From Actinobaculum sp. 313 (GTDB lineage: Bacteria; Actinomycetota; Actinomycetes; Actinomycetales; Actinomycetaceae), in NCBI RefSeq assembly GCF_003073475.1, contig NZ_CP029033.1:310001-374000 (forward strand): DNA of 64,000 bases, in the 5' to 3' direction. The notes under the pieces are model-generated. The model saw only the letters and a program-made list of their open reading frames with translations, was not told the DNA's origin and did not search any database. Below, one piece after another: positions 41,478 through 49,928 of this stretch; the first letter of the stretch is position 1, and each line of letters begins with the position of its first letter. The position numbers and the translations under genes are program-made.

Positions 41478-43493
41478 ATGGGTACTTCAACGGCAAAGAA
41501 GGGTAGCGTTGGAGACGTGCGTGAACGGGCTGAGATTGGAGGCTACCGGCTGATCCGGAGGATCGGTTACGGCGGCATGTCCACCGTGTTTGAAGCGGAG
41601 GACGGTTCCGGACAGCGCGTTGCCCTGAAGCTTCTGCATCCTGCCGTTGTGGCGGATGAAGCGGGGCGCACACGGTTACGTCGGGAAGTGCAGACCATGC
41701 AGCGCGTCCGCGGACCCTACGTGGCGGAGGTACTCGATGCGGAAACCGAAGAAGACGAAGCGTTTATCGTCACCGAACTCATTGAAGGCCCGACACTTGA
41801 GCAGGATGTACAGGATTCAGGCGTGTACAAGGGTGGCGATCTCGCCAGCCTCGCCGCCGATTTAGCGACTGCCATTCGCTCCGTACACGGGGCGGAGGTG
41901 TTGCACCGAGATTTGAAGCCGTCGAATGTCATGGTGTCTGACCACGGCCCGGTTCTTATCGACTTCGGTATCGCGCAATTGGAGGAAGACTCCCGCCTTA
42001 CTGTGCCCGGCTCTCTGACTCATACACCCGGCTATTGCGATGCGCGGGTCATCTCTGGAGCAGCTCCGGATGAAGCGGCAGATTGGTGGGCATTGACAGC
42101 GGTTCTCGCCTACGCTGCGACCGGGCATGACCCGTATGGCAGCGGTAACTCACCGGCAGTGATGCGCCGCGTCTTGACGGGTGAGCCGGATCTGACCGGG
42201 CTGGATTCCCGCTTGGTACCGGCCTTTGAACGAGCGCTTGCAACCGAGGCCGAACAGCGTATCAGCTTTGACACTCTTGTAGACGCGCTGCGAGATCCGT
42301 CGCAGACGGAGAGACTGCTTGAAGAGGCGGATGCTGCCAGGGGTGGTGACAGTGCTCCGTCTACCGGGCAAGTGGCGGGTATTCTCGCCGCCGAGAACGG
42401 AGCAGATGCACCGGGCGCTACGCGCGTTCTGCCATCAAACACGGCAGCGAGTACCGCCGTTCTGGATTCGAGTGGAGCGTTCGCTCCGAACGTTCACTCC
42501 GGCTCTGACGCCCGGTCCAACTCCGACGGGCAGGCGACACAACTGCTGCCTCCCGTGGGGAAGGATTCGCAGTCCGGTGAGGGCACTGGGGTTGCGAACT
42601 CGTCAGGCGCGGGCGCCGTCGCGGAGGATGGCTTAACGGCCCGCTACGAGCTGGGCGCCGGATTCCCGGCCGTGGATACTACGGAGGCGATGGTGAATGC
42701 GCCCACCCAGACGTTGGCCTCGCCGCCCACTGCAGCGTACATGTCGCCGCAGGTCTACTCCTCGCCGCCCACTGCAGCGTACAACACGTATACTCCCGAC
42801 GGTTATGCGCCGGTGCAAGAGAGCTATCCCCCTCGCGATGTTCCCGCCGTGGCACAGCCGGGCGATCCTGCCTACGGATACGAGGCTCCCTACGAGGTTC
42901 CCGATTGGTTGTGTCCGGCGCCGTCGGCGAAGCTCCTCGTGGCGCTACTGGGGATGAGTTGTGCGCTGCTGGCCGTGGTGTGGCCGCTCGCCGTACTTTC
43001 GGCCTTCGGCATGCTCTCCATTCTCGCCAGCGCGATTGGCCTGTCGTATCACGATCTGCGGGAGCGCCGTATGCGCGCCGGTCGGCGGCGCGCGACCGAC
43101 CACACGTGGACGGTGATGCGTGTGCCGTGGACACTGGCGCGGTCGTTCTTCCTCCAACTCGTCAGCATCACGGTGGGAGCATTCTTCGGGATTGCGACCC
43201 TGTGGATCGTCGGTTTACTCACAGGCGATCAACGCCTCTCCCTGCTGGTAGGAGTCGCCGTCTTCCTGCTGGGCGCCTGGTTGATTGCTTCCAGCGAGCA
43301 TGCCCGGGAGGGGACGCGGCGCGTCATCGCTGCCGTCGCACCTACTGCCGGATACCGCACCTTCTGGATTGTTGTCTTGCTGGCCGCAGCCTTGGGAAGT
43401 GGCGTCATTGCCTATACGACGCATGTCATTGATTGGGCACCGCTGGCTGACGTGCCATTCCTCTTCAGCTCAATACCGTGGGGCGGCGGTTAG
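41478..43493 (+). CDS. transmembrane Ser/Thr protein kinase with non-canonical activation segment
   Basis: The start is uncertain: ATG 41478 is used; GTG 41518-region starts closer to a GGAG are possible. The Hanks-type kinase domain spans about residues 20-280: IGYGGMSTVFEA, VALKLL (Lys51), LHRDLKPSNVM and IDFGIAQ. The usual GTPxYMAPE segment reads HTPGYCDARV, lacking APE. A disordered Ala/Ser/Thr-rich linker with a doubled SPPTAAY unit (45 bases apart) leads to a C-terminal domain with about four to six hydrophobic helices instead of extracellular PASTA repeats. It is not in a division gene cluster, so it is not the classical PknB. Target proteins are unknown. Confidence 0.85.
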   Translation: MGTSTAKKGSVGDVRERAEIGGYRLIRRIGYGGMSTVFEAEDGSGQRVALKLLHPAVVADEAGRTRLRREVQTMQRVRGPYVAEVLDAETEEDEAFIVTELIEGPTLEQDVQDSGVYKGGDLASLAADLATAIRSVHGAEVLHRDLKPSNVMVSDHGPVLIDFGIAQLEEDSRLTVPGSLTHTPGYCDARVISGAAPDEAADWWALTAVLAYAATGHDPYGSGNSPAVMRRVLTGEPDLTGLDSRLVPAFERALATEAEQRISFDTLVDALRDPSQTERLLEEADAARGGDSAPSTGQVAGILAAENGADAPGATRVLPSNTAASTAVLDSSGAFAPNVHSGSDARSNSDGQATQLLPPVGKDSQSGEGTGVANSSGAGAVAEDGLTARYELGAGFPAVDTTEAMVNAPTQTLASPPTAAYMSPQVYSSPPTAAYNTYTPDGYAPVQESYPPRDVPAVAQPGDPAYGYEAPYEVPDWLCPAPSAKLLVALLGMSCALLAVVWPLAVLSAFGMLSILASAIGLSYHDLRERRMRAGRRRATDHTWTVMRVPWTLARSFFLQLVSITVGAFFGIATLWIVGLLTGDQRLSLLVGVAVFLLGAWLIASSEHAREGTRRVIAAVAPTAGYRTFWIVVLLAAALGSGVIAYTTHVIDWAPLADVPFLFSSIPWGGG

Positions 43494-43661
43494 ATTGCAC
43501 GATTGGAGACTTTGCGGCGGGATGGCTATATGGGAGGCTGGATATTCGGCAGGATGGCGGTTCAATGATTCTCAGGGTCGGTTTCCAGTGGACGTGGCAA
43601 CAGAGGATGTAACCTGCACGTAAGAATTGCCGCAAGGCGCAACCTTACCTAGGATCATGAC

Positions 43662-44543
43662 GTGGCATCAAGGAATACGCCCGGCACGAAGAACGCGGGC
43701 AAGACGAAAGAACAACGCCGCCGGGAGGCGCGCGAGCAGGCGGAGAAGCTCCGGCAGGAGGAGGCGCGGCGTGCGCGCCGGAACAGAATCTTCTTGATCG
43801 TTGCTTCGCTGCTGGTGGTCGCGCTCGTTGCGGTGGCGGTGTACATTATCATGACCTCCTCGAAGAAGACCGATGATGCGGACTCTACGAAATTCACGCA
43901 TAAGGGTAGAGTTATCACGGAGCAAGCACCGAAGAATGTTGGCGAGTGGGGCGGTGTTTCGGTCGGTAAGAACCTTGTTGCCGGCACCTCGAACAAGGGT
44001 GTGCCAGAGGTGACGATTTATACCGACTATGCCTGTCACTACTGCGGTCAGTTGGAAGAGAGATTCGGTAGCCAACTCGAAGAAATGGCAAAAAACGGCG
44101 AGATCACATTGACCTATGTGCCCGTCAATATCTATAGCGACAACGAGTATGCATCCATGGGATCACAGGCAGACTACTTCATCGCGGCGAACGATCCGGA
44201 GCATTACTTGGCCTACCGCGCATTGATGTGGAGCAAGCTCTCGAATCCCTATCTGAGTGCGCAGGGTAATCAGATGCCGCAGTTATCAGACATCCTTGAT
44301 GTGGCGAAAGAGGCGGGGCTATCCGACGAGCTTGTCTCTCAGTTGGGGGATGCGCTGAATTCTGGACTCTATGCCGATTATGTTGCACAGGTGACCCAAC
44401 AGTTGCGGGTGGATCGCAAAGCCAGCACGCCAACCGTTCTGATTAACGACGATGTGTTGGAAAACTGGCCGACGCTGCCGGATGCGATCAAGGAATATCA
44501 GACGGCGTCAGCAACAGCGACGGCAACGGCTGAGGAAAGTTGA
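43662..44543 (+). CDS. membrane-anchored DsbA-like thioredoxin-fold disulfide oxidoreductase
   Basis: GTG 43662 starts a 293-residue protein: a very basic cytoplasmic N-terminus (EQRRREAREQAEKLRQEEARR is coiled-coil-like), one membrane helix (residues 42-64) and an extracytoplasmic thioredoxin fold. The active site is C125-H-Y-C128 in YTDYACHYCGQ, followed by the cis-Pro motif ASTPTVLIN. It resembles actinobacterial DsbA/MdbA-type oxidoreductases that form disulfides in exported proteins such as pilins. The abundant Cys pairs of the surface protein at the window start would be plausible clients (inference). Confidence 0.88.
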   Translation: MASRNTPGTKNAGKTKEQRRREAREQAEKLRQEEARRARRNRIFLIVASLLVVALVAVAVYIIMTSSKKTDDADSTKFTHKGRVITEQAPKNVGEWGGVSVGKNLVAGTSNKGVPEVTIYTDYACHYCGQLEERFGSQLEEMAKNGEITLTYVPVNIYSDNEYASMGSQADYFIAANDPEHYLAYRALMWSKLSNPYLSAQGNQMPQLSDILDVAKEAGLSDELVSQLGDALNSGLYADYVAQVTQQLRVDRKASTPTVLINDDVLENWPTLPDAIKEYQTASATATATAEES

Positions 44544-44881
44544 GGCGTTCGACTCTGCAGCAGGTGGGGCAGCGGTTCCCGCTGATGCCCAGTCGATCCG
44601 GTCGCGGATACTGATTCGTAGCATGGGCGGGAGCGGTGCCGACGGGCGAGCTTGGCAGATCCGGTCTGCAAGTGGCGCGAAACTGCCTGGGGCGGAAGCG
44701 GAGAGCCGCAGTAGCTCCCGTGAACGGCGATGATGAGCGGGAGAGTTCTTCTGGGCGAGGCGGTGTGGGAACCAATACAGTTGCCGCACCGCTCGCTCTT
44801 CGCTTTGCCGCTGCGTCGCACTTCTGGCAAGATATAAGGGCTTCAACGAGAGAACGACCGCTTCGTGCGGACCGTTCATTG
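44544..44881. other. intergenic region before tRNA-Thr
   Basis: There is no supported gene in these 338 bases. A TATAAG box near 44834, about 47 bases before the tRNA, may be its -10 element, but no convincing -35 was found. Confidence 0.35.
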
Positions 44882-44954
44882 GCCACCTTAGCTCAGTTGG
44901 TAGAGCACCCGCCTTGTAAGCGGACGGTCGCGAGTTCGAGTCTCGCAGGTGGCT
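44882..44954 (+). tRNA. tRNA-Thr (anticodon TGT)
   Basis: The acceptor GCCACCT (44882-44888) pairs with AGGTGGC (44947-44953). D arm GCTC/GAGC, anticodon loop CTTGTAA with anticodon TGT, T arm GCGAG-TTCGAGT-CTCGC. CCA is not encoded (CCG follows). It shares its acceptor and D arms with the tRNA-Thr(CGT) at 17809. Confidence 0.94.
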
Positions 44955-45099
44955 CCGTGGGTTCCGTTGGGCGGAGAGTCGCAACGGAGTCCGTGCTTCC
45001 ACCATTGCGCGATTTTGCTGCTTTTCACGGAGAGTCGTGCGACACGGTTCGTCGTGCGACACGGTTCAGCTTGCTGCGGAGCTGCCTTACAGTTGAGGC

Positions 45100-45302
45100 A
45101 TGAAGTATGGCATGCGCAAGCCGAGTCCAAGGAAGTCAATCGCGGCGCGGACAACCGGCAAAATGAAGCGAAAGGTGAAGCGGGCGATCATCCCGGTTAC
45201 GGCAAGAAGGGGATGGGCTATCTACGCGATCCAGAACGCGCGGTGAAAAACGCCGTTTACAAGCGGACGACCTTTAGCATCACCGACCTGTTCAGGAAGT
45301 AA
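45100..45302 (+). CDS. small basic protein of conserved unknown family, one frameshift
   Basis: ATG 45100 starts MKYGMRKPSPRKSIAARTTG, Lys/Arg-rich. The frame is lost at the C run near 45190; restoring one G in CCCGG-TT gives IIPGYGKKGMGYLRDPERA and the ending KRTTFSITDLFRK, stop at 45302, total 67 residues. From memory, short proteins beginning MKYGxRKPS and carrying YGKKGMG and a terminal DLF occur widely in Firmicutes and Actinobacteria with no known function. The high charge suggests nucleic-acid or ribosome contact (inference). Confidence 0.65.
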
Positions 45303-45488
45303 GCTGCACAGTCGTGCGGGGTCCTAGCATCACCTGAGGGTCTGCGCGGTAATGCCGTGGATAATGCGCCTCAACCTGCTCGGGGAGCTGGGGCCAATAC
45401 CGGGTAGCTTGGCGGTGCCGTGTGACATGCCCCTGCGGCACCTGTTAGGGTAAGGCTGGCCTGACTTTAAGTGTGGAGGAGCGTTTCC

Positions 45489-46020
45489 ATGCCGACCCCT
45501 GCCAGCCTCTACGAAGGACTGCTAGCGGCGATTCCTGCCGAGTTGACCGTTGTGCATGTGGATGTGGGCAAACAGTGGGTGCGGGTGACGAACTCCGCCG
45601 GAAACACAGGTATCGCTTGGGCGCTGGCCACCGAGTCTCGACCACGGCGCATGAACCCGGAGGCGCTGGTGGGTGCGACGTTGCCCGAAGTGGCCGCTTT
45701 GATCAGAGGGTGGAACCTCGCGGAATGCTCGCTGGGGCAGGCGGCGATCAACTCGTGGTATTCCGCTGCGGCCAACGGCTGCGGCCAACGGCTCCGCCTT
45801 CGTGAACAAAACCGCACCACGCCTACTGGAGCTCTCCCGGCACGCCCATAGCGTGCTGATTGGACCGTCAACGCCGCTCAGTCCGCTCCTCTTCGACTAC
45901 GACGTCGATACGGTGACCGGTTTCATCTCCACTCCACCGCAGCAACAGCCGCTGCTACAGATCGGTGTCAAGGGTGTGCCTGGCGCGGGCTACCGCGTGC
46001 ACCGGCATCGGGGGCAATAG
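45489..46020 (+). pseudogene. remnant of a DUF4213/DUF364 (heavy-metal chelation-like) gene
   Basis: ATG 45489 opens with a DUF4213-like N-terminus (VALIRGWNLAECSLGQAAINSWYS). Then, instead of the Rossmann-like middle of about 100 residues, a tandem GCGGCCAACGGCT repeat (45770-45796) leads in another frame straight to the family's C-terminal block VNKTAPRLLELS and GPSTPLSPLLFDYDVD, stopping at 46020. The internal deletion plus frame change marks a broken gene. Intact members run about 250 residues. The deletion probably arose at the short repeat. Confidence 0.7.
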
Positions 46021-46209
46021 GACTTGGTGTCTGGCTGAGGTGCCACAGTTGCCTGGTCGTCTTGTGCGATGCACTGGTTACGGTCTACAAACTCTTTTGT
46101 GATCGCAACTCTGTTGTGTATCGCTGGTAGTTTGCGCATTCCCAGCTATCGGAGGTTTTCACCGATCGGTCTTTAAGAGCTTCTGAGAGCCCTTGGCCAC
46201 ATGGCGAAC

Positions 46210-46242
46210 TTGACACGTTACCGGCTATGTGTAAGATTACAC
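46210..46242 (+). promoter_or_regulatory. promoter of the lactococcin-972-type locus with overlapping operator-like palindrome
   Basis: TTGACA at 46210-46215 and TAAGAT at 46232-46237 are 16 bases apart, a near-consensus housekeeping promoter about 75 bases before the peptide start. The -10 sits inside GTGTAA-GA-TTACAC (46229-46242), an inverted repeat with 6-base arms that could be a repressor site. The flanking 46021-46318 region has no gene. Confidence 0.6.
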
Positions 46243-46318
46243 TTACCTAGCATTGTCGGTGCGGTGGCGCGTCTGAACATGCCCGGTAGAGACATCTACA
46301 AACGAATTAGGCGGAATC

Positions 46319-46609
46319 ATGAAGAAGCGGATTGCTTCAACTCTTCTGACTCTGGGATTGACCCTTGGCGCTGGCGGAGCCGCTGTGGCTGGGGTTCAGT
46401 ATCCTGCGGAAGGTGGCACCTGAGAATATGGCAACGGCAGGACAGTGGCGTACTCGTACTACACGGTCAATCGCTGTCATGGGTCGTCAATCACTCGCAA
46501 TGGTGTAGTCGAAGCGCGTTCGGTTAACACCGCTGCAGGTAAGAAGTCTATTGCTGAGAAGCGCAAAGCTCCCTGGACGACTTTCCGTTTTCATTATCGG
46601 GTTTGCTGA
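46319..46609 (+). pseudogene. lactococcin-972-family bacteriocin precursor with in-frame TGA
   Basis: ATG 46319 follows AGGCGGA. The 96-codon frame begins with a signal peptide (MKKRIASTLLTLGLTLGAGGAAVA). The predicted mature part starts VQYPAEGGT; then TGA at 46421-46423 stands where the family has Trp in GGTWxYG; the same frame continues EYGNGRTVAYSYYT, CHGSSITRNGV, NTAAGKKSIAEK and ends FHYRVC. These blocks match lactococcin 972-type peptides (Trp-Tyr-Gly start, YSxY, HSS/HGSS, AGK). Lactococcin 972 is an unmodified peptide that binds lipid II and blocks septum formation. As read, only 34 residues would be made. The TGA may be a real inactivating mutation or a base error. Confidence 0.75.
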
Positions 46610-46616
46610 TTTAAGC

Positions 46617-46662
46617 CTGCTGGCTGGGTAGGCTGTCGGAAGACAGTCAACCCAGCCAGCAG
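46617..46662 (+). terminator. strong hairpin between peptide gene and transporter genes
   Basis: CTGCTGGCTGGGT (46617-46629) pairs perfectly with ACCCAGCCAGCAG (46650-46662), 13 base pairs, with additional inner pairing (CTGTC/GACAG). No T run follows. It is placed to allow high peptide and lower transporter expression, as a partial terminator or an mRNA 3'-end stabiliser. Confidence 0.65.
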
Positions 46663-46755
46663 ACCGCGCTACCCAGTGTTTTGCTCCACTGCCTACGCAG
46701 TGTTGGTATCCGGTGTCGAGTAGTCGAGTAGTTCTTCACCTCAGAAGGGATCTTC

Positions 46756-48743
46756 ATGATACGGATCGTGGCGCGTATCGTCGCGGCGGCTATGGCGGTA
46801 TTCATCGCAATTCTCACCGTGGCTATTATGCGTGAGGATTCCTTCTCATATCCCGTCGGTACGAGTCGGTCGTTTACGCTGAACACCGCGAACTCCTCGG
46901 TTCCGAAGGCCGAACTGCTTGCGGGCTTGAACGATGTAGCAGATTCCACGGGAGCCACCATCGTTAAGGCGTCCGCCGGTATGGAATCGGATGCGGAACG
47001 CCGCGATCTCATCTGGTTTGGAACGCGGAAGCCCGCGAGTGAGACGGAAGTCGACTGGTTCGACCGTACTCTCAGCGGTTCCCTTATCGCCAGCTCTGAA
47101 CTCGGAGACCGCCCCTCACCGGTCATTACATGATGAGCTCCGAACCGGGAGCGGTGGACAAACTCATGGACTGGGCAGAATCGGCGGGAGTGGAGATCGA
47201 GTGGACGGGGCTCCGCTCGCTGCGGGACCTTGTTGAAGCGTATGTGAGTGGAACGGGCGCCGGATTCGCGGTGATGGGCGTTGTAGTCCTCCTAGTGGCG
47301 GTCGCGGCAGCATGGTTTGCCGGGCGGATGCGTTCACGCTCCCTTCGGTTGATGAATGGCGTGAGGCCATGGCGCATACACGGCCGCGACATTTGGCTGC
47401 TGGTGCGAATAGTGCTCGTATGGTCGCTCCTCGCCTGGGCCTTGAGCTGTGTGGCCGTTGCGGTTGGCTACGGAACCACCAAACTCTCCACCTTTGCCGG
47501 TATTTCACTGGCGGCACTCGCCGTTGCAGATGCGCTCGTCATGCTGGTGGCAGGGGCAGTTTCCGTGGCCACCCGTCCACGTGCGGCCACCGTGGCCAAC
47601 CGTCAGCCTCCCGTTCTTGCCTTCACTCGCTTCAGCCTGGCCACTCGGGCTGTTGCCGTTGTGCTCGCCGTGACGATCGTGCCCTTCGCCTTCGACTATG
47701 CGCAGAATGCACGAGATGCGCATACCATGGCGGCACGGTGGGCGCAGGCGGATTCGGCGGTCACAGTCTCGCTGACAGACGCCATCCTGGACCTAGATTA
47801 TGAGAGGGAACATTTTCAGCGCCTGACGCCTTTCGCTCAGGCGGCGCAAGCGGAGGGAATCGCGGCGCTTTCCTTCTCGCTCGGGGAGCTCACCACGCTC
47901 GAGAACATGGAATCCAGCGGATTCGACGACGTCGTGGTCACGGACCGGCGTTTCCTGGAGCTTATGGGCATTGGCGTAGGTGAAACGGGTAGCCGCGGCG
48001 AACTGGTGCCAAGCGATAGCGATGCCATTCCACCCGCGTTGCGCGCGGAACTCGAGGCCGGCTTCGAGTTATGGACGGCTGATGGCTCATCGCAGGGCGG
48101 GTACTCCTACTTCACCTACGCGGGCGATGAACCCCTACCTGTTATTGGCAAGGTCCTCAGCAATGGAGACAACGTGGTGGTGCGCAACCCGTTGGTGATC
48201 GTGGTAGATGAGCCGATGAGCTTCTTCGACAACTCCATGTTGGACGCGTTCATGATCAACGGGCAGATGATCTTCACCGACGCGGATAAACTCCGGCAAC
48301 TCCTCGCTGAATCGGGGATGGATGTCGATGTTATGTCGGTTGACGGCGCCGTTGAGCAGATCCTCACAACCGCTCAGGAATATGAGCAGCAGGCGCGGCT
48401 CGGCATGCTGGCGGCGGCGATGGCACTGCTCGCCATCGCGATTGCGGTGATCCAGGCGGCGCAGACCTGGGCGGGAAGGAACCAGCGCCGCATCTTCGCC
48501 CTGCACAGTGCGGGCGATTCATATCTGCGTATCGCGCGCCGCTCCATCGCGGGGGAGACCGTCTTTATCGTCGTCGCCGCCGCAATTGCGGCAGCGGTAG
48601 CAGTGGGAGCGCTGGAACTTCCTCCGTCGCAGACACTGCTGGTGATGGCCGTAATCCTTCCGCTGTATATCGCGGGCACGGCGTTCGCGTTCCGAGCGAC
48701 TGCCGCGCAATCCTTCCGCCGTTCACTGCACCGGCAAACGTGA
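46756..48743 (+). CDS. lactococcin-972-type bacteriocin-associated integral membrane protein (DUF1430-like), one frameshift
   Basis: ATG 46756 has GAAGGGA upstream. The first frame (to 47133) has one membrane helix and an extracytoplasmic part with RRDLIWFGTRKP. The rest (47130-48743) has about seven helices, an outer loop with VTDRRFLELMG and VVRNPLVIVVDEPMSFFD, and a terminal FtsX-like helix group. In canonical loci these are one polypeptide of about 660 residues: adding one C to the run near 47111 joins RP to LTGHYMMSSEPGAVDKLMDWAESAGV. It forms the membrane part of the export/immunity ABC transporter of the 972 group, with the ATPase at 48941. The split is probably a sequence error. Confidence 0.82.
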
Positions 48744-48801
48744 CGTGCTGCGCGGGCGAGCGTAAAGCGCGCATCCGCGAGCGGCCACGGCTCCGCTCCA
48801 C

Positions 48802-48918
48802 TGCGGGCGTTACCGCCAGCCCGTCTACCGCCTATCAGCACCACCAACTGACAACTATCCGAAGGCGAGGTGCGGGTCGAGACCCGTCTACTGCCTATCA
48901 ACATGATTGACTGACAAC
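48802..48918 (+). repeat. imperfect direct repeat before the ABC ATPase gene
   Basis: A stretch of about 50 bases beginning TGCGGGCG at 48802 recurs as TGCGGGTCG at 48871; both contain CCCGTCTAC-GCCTATCA and end near CTGACAAC. It separates the membrane protein stop from the ATPase start. Confidence 0.5.
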
Positions 48919-48940
48919 ACCCCGAACGACAGGAAAACAC

Positions 48941-49573
48941 ATGACCATAACGGCGTCGAACCTCGGCATGAAAATCGCCGGGCACGAGATTCTCTCCGGC
49001 ATCAGTCTCACCTGCGAGGCGGGGCAGGTGACAGCGCTAGTGGGCCCGTCCGGCTCGGGGAAGACCACGCTTCTCAACTGCCTCGGACTGCTGCAGCGGC
49101 CAAGCGCAGGTACGATCACGATTGATGGGCAGGACTCCACACACTGGGGCGAGCGGCCACGGCTGCGTTTCTGGCAGCGCGAGGCGGCGTTCATCTACCA
49201 GGACTACGGTCTGATTGATGAAGAGAACCTTGCCTACAACGTGACCTTGCGGGCATCGGGTATCCTCCGGCCAAAAGCCCGCACGAACTCTCGCCTCACG
49301 GACATCCTGCAAACGGTCGGGCTCGCCGGGCGTGAATCCGACCCGGTATCCGTTCTCTCCGGCGGTGAGAAGCAACGGGCGGGTGTGGCACGCGCGCTCT
49401 ACAAGAAAGCTTCCTATATCTTCGCGGATGAACCGACGGCGTCGCTTGATGCGGACAATCGGAGCAATGTCACCCACTTGCTGACGGATGCGGCCACAGC
49501 GGGTGCATGCGTTGTTATCGCTACGCACGACGACGATCTGGCGGCCGCGGCCGATACGGTGTACCAGTTGTAG
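48941..49573 (+). CDS. ABC transporter ATPase, lactococcin-972 group
   Basis: A 210-residue single-domain ATPase: Walker A GPSGSGKTTLLNC, Q-loop FIYQDYGLID, signature LSGGEKQRAGVARAL, Walker B YIFADEPTASLDADN and switch His IATHDDD. The short length and the YQDYGLI Q-loop fit the putative bacteriocin-export group found with lactococcin-972 peptides, a LolD/MacB-like type. It should power the membrane protein encoded upstream for export of, or immunity to, the bacteriocin. In Lactococcus the equivalent transporter gives immunity (family knowledge). Confidence 0.87.
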   Translation: MTITASNLGMKIAGHEILSGISLTCEAGQVTALVGPSGSGKTTLLNCLGLLQRPSAGTITIDGQDSTHWGERPRLRFWQREAAFIYQDYGLIDEENLAYNVTLRASGILRPKARTNSRLTDILQTVGLAGRESDPVSVLSGGEKQRAGVARALYKKASYIFADEPTASLDADNRSNVTHLLTDAATAGACVVIATHDDDLAAAADTVYQL

Positions 49574-49574
49574 A

Positions 49575-49635
49575 GCGATGCTGGCATAACGCGACGATGC
49601 CGACATAATGCGACGATGCCGGCGTAACGCAACAT
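49575..49635 (+). repeat. 19-base tandem repeat cluster and degenerate spacer
   Basis: Units at 49591-49609 and 49610-49628 (GCGACGATGCCGRCRTAAY) are flanked by partial copies at 49575-49590 and 49629-49635. The remaining spacer up to 49928 contains a second diverged pair around ATTCGTGTTATCGCTATG (49784 and 49845). There is no gene in this 355-base gap. Confidence 0.55.
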
Positions 49636-49928
49636 AGCGAGTGCACGGTCGGCCGAATGGCCTACGCGTCGTGTTTCAGCTATATGGAAGCAGGCCGCCC
49701 CGGCCCCTGAGAGCAGGGCGGAAACTCTGTATCAAGCATGGTGTGCAGCGGGAGCTGCCCCGGCCTCTTGGAGGAGGGGCATTCGTGTTATCGCTATGCA
49801 GCACTGCAACTGAGCCACCGACAACGGCTACCAGTGGCGGGGGTATTCGTGTGATCGGTATGGCAGCATTGCACCTTATCGGTATGGCAGGGCAGCACTG
49901 CAACCGGTAGCCTTACGTGGCCTACCGC

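Noticed and set aside
46421-46423. Selenocysteine or Trp recoding of TGA in the bacteriocin gene
   Set aside because: No SECIS-like structure is evident, the family has ordinary Trp, and TGA is used as a normal stop in many genes here.
49575-49635. CRISPR-like array
   Set aside because: The units are directly tandem with no unique spacers, and no cas genes are present.
44882-49900. A tRNA-Thr-integrated genomic island spanning the bacteriocin locus
   Set aside because: No integrase gene and no repeat of the tRNA 3' end were found downstream, so integration at the tRNA is not supported.
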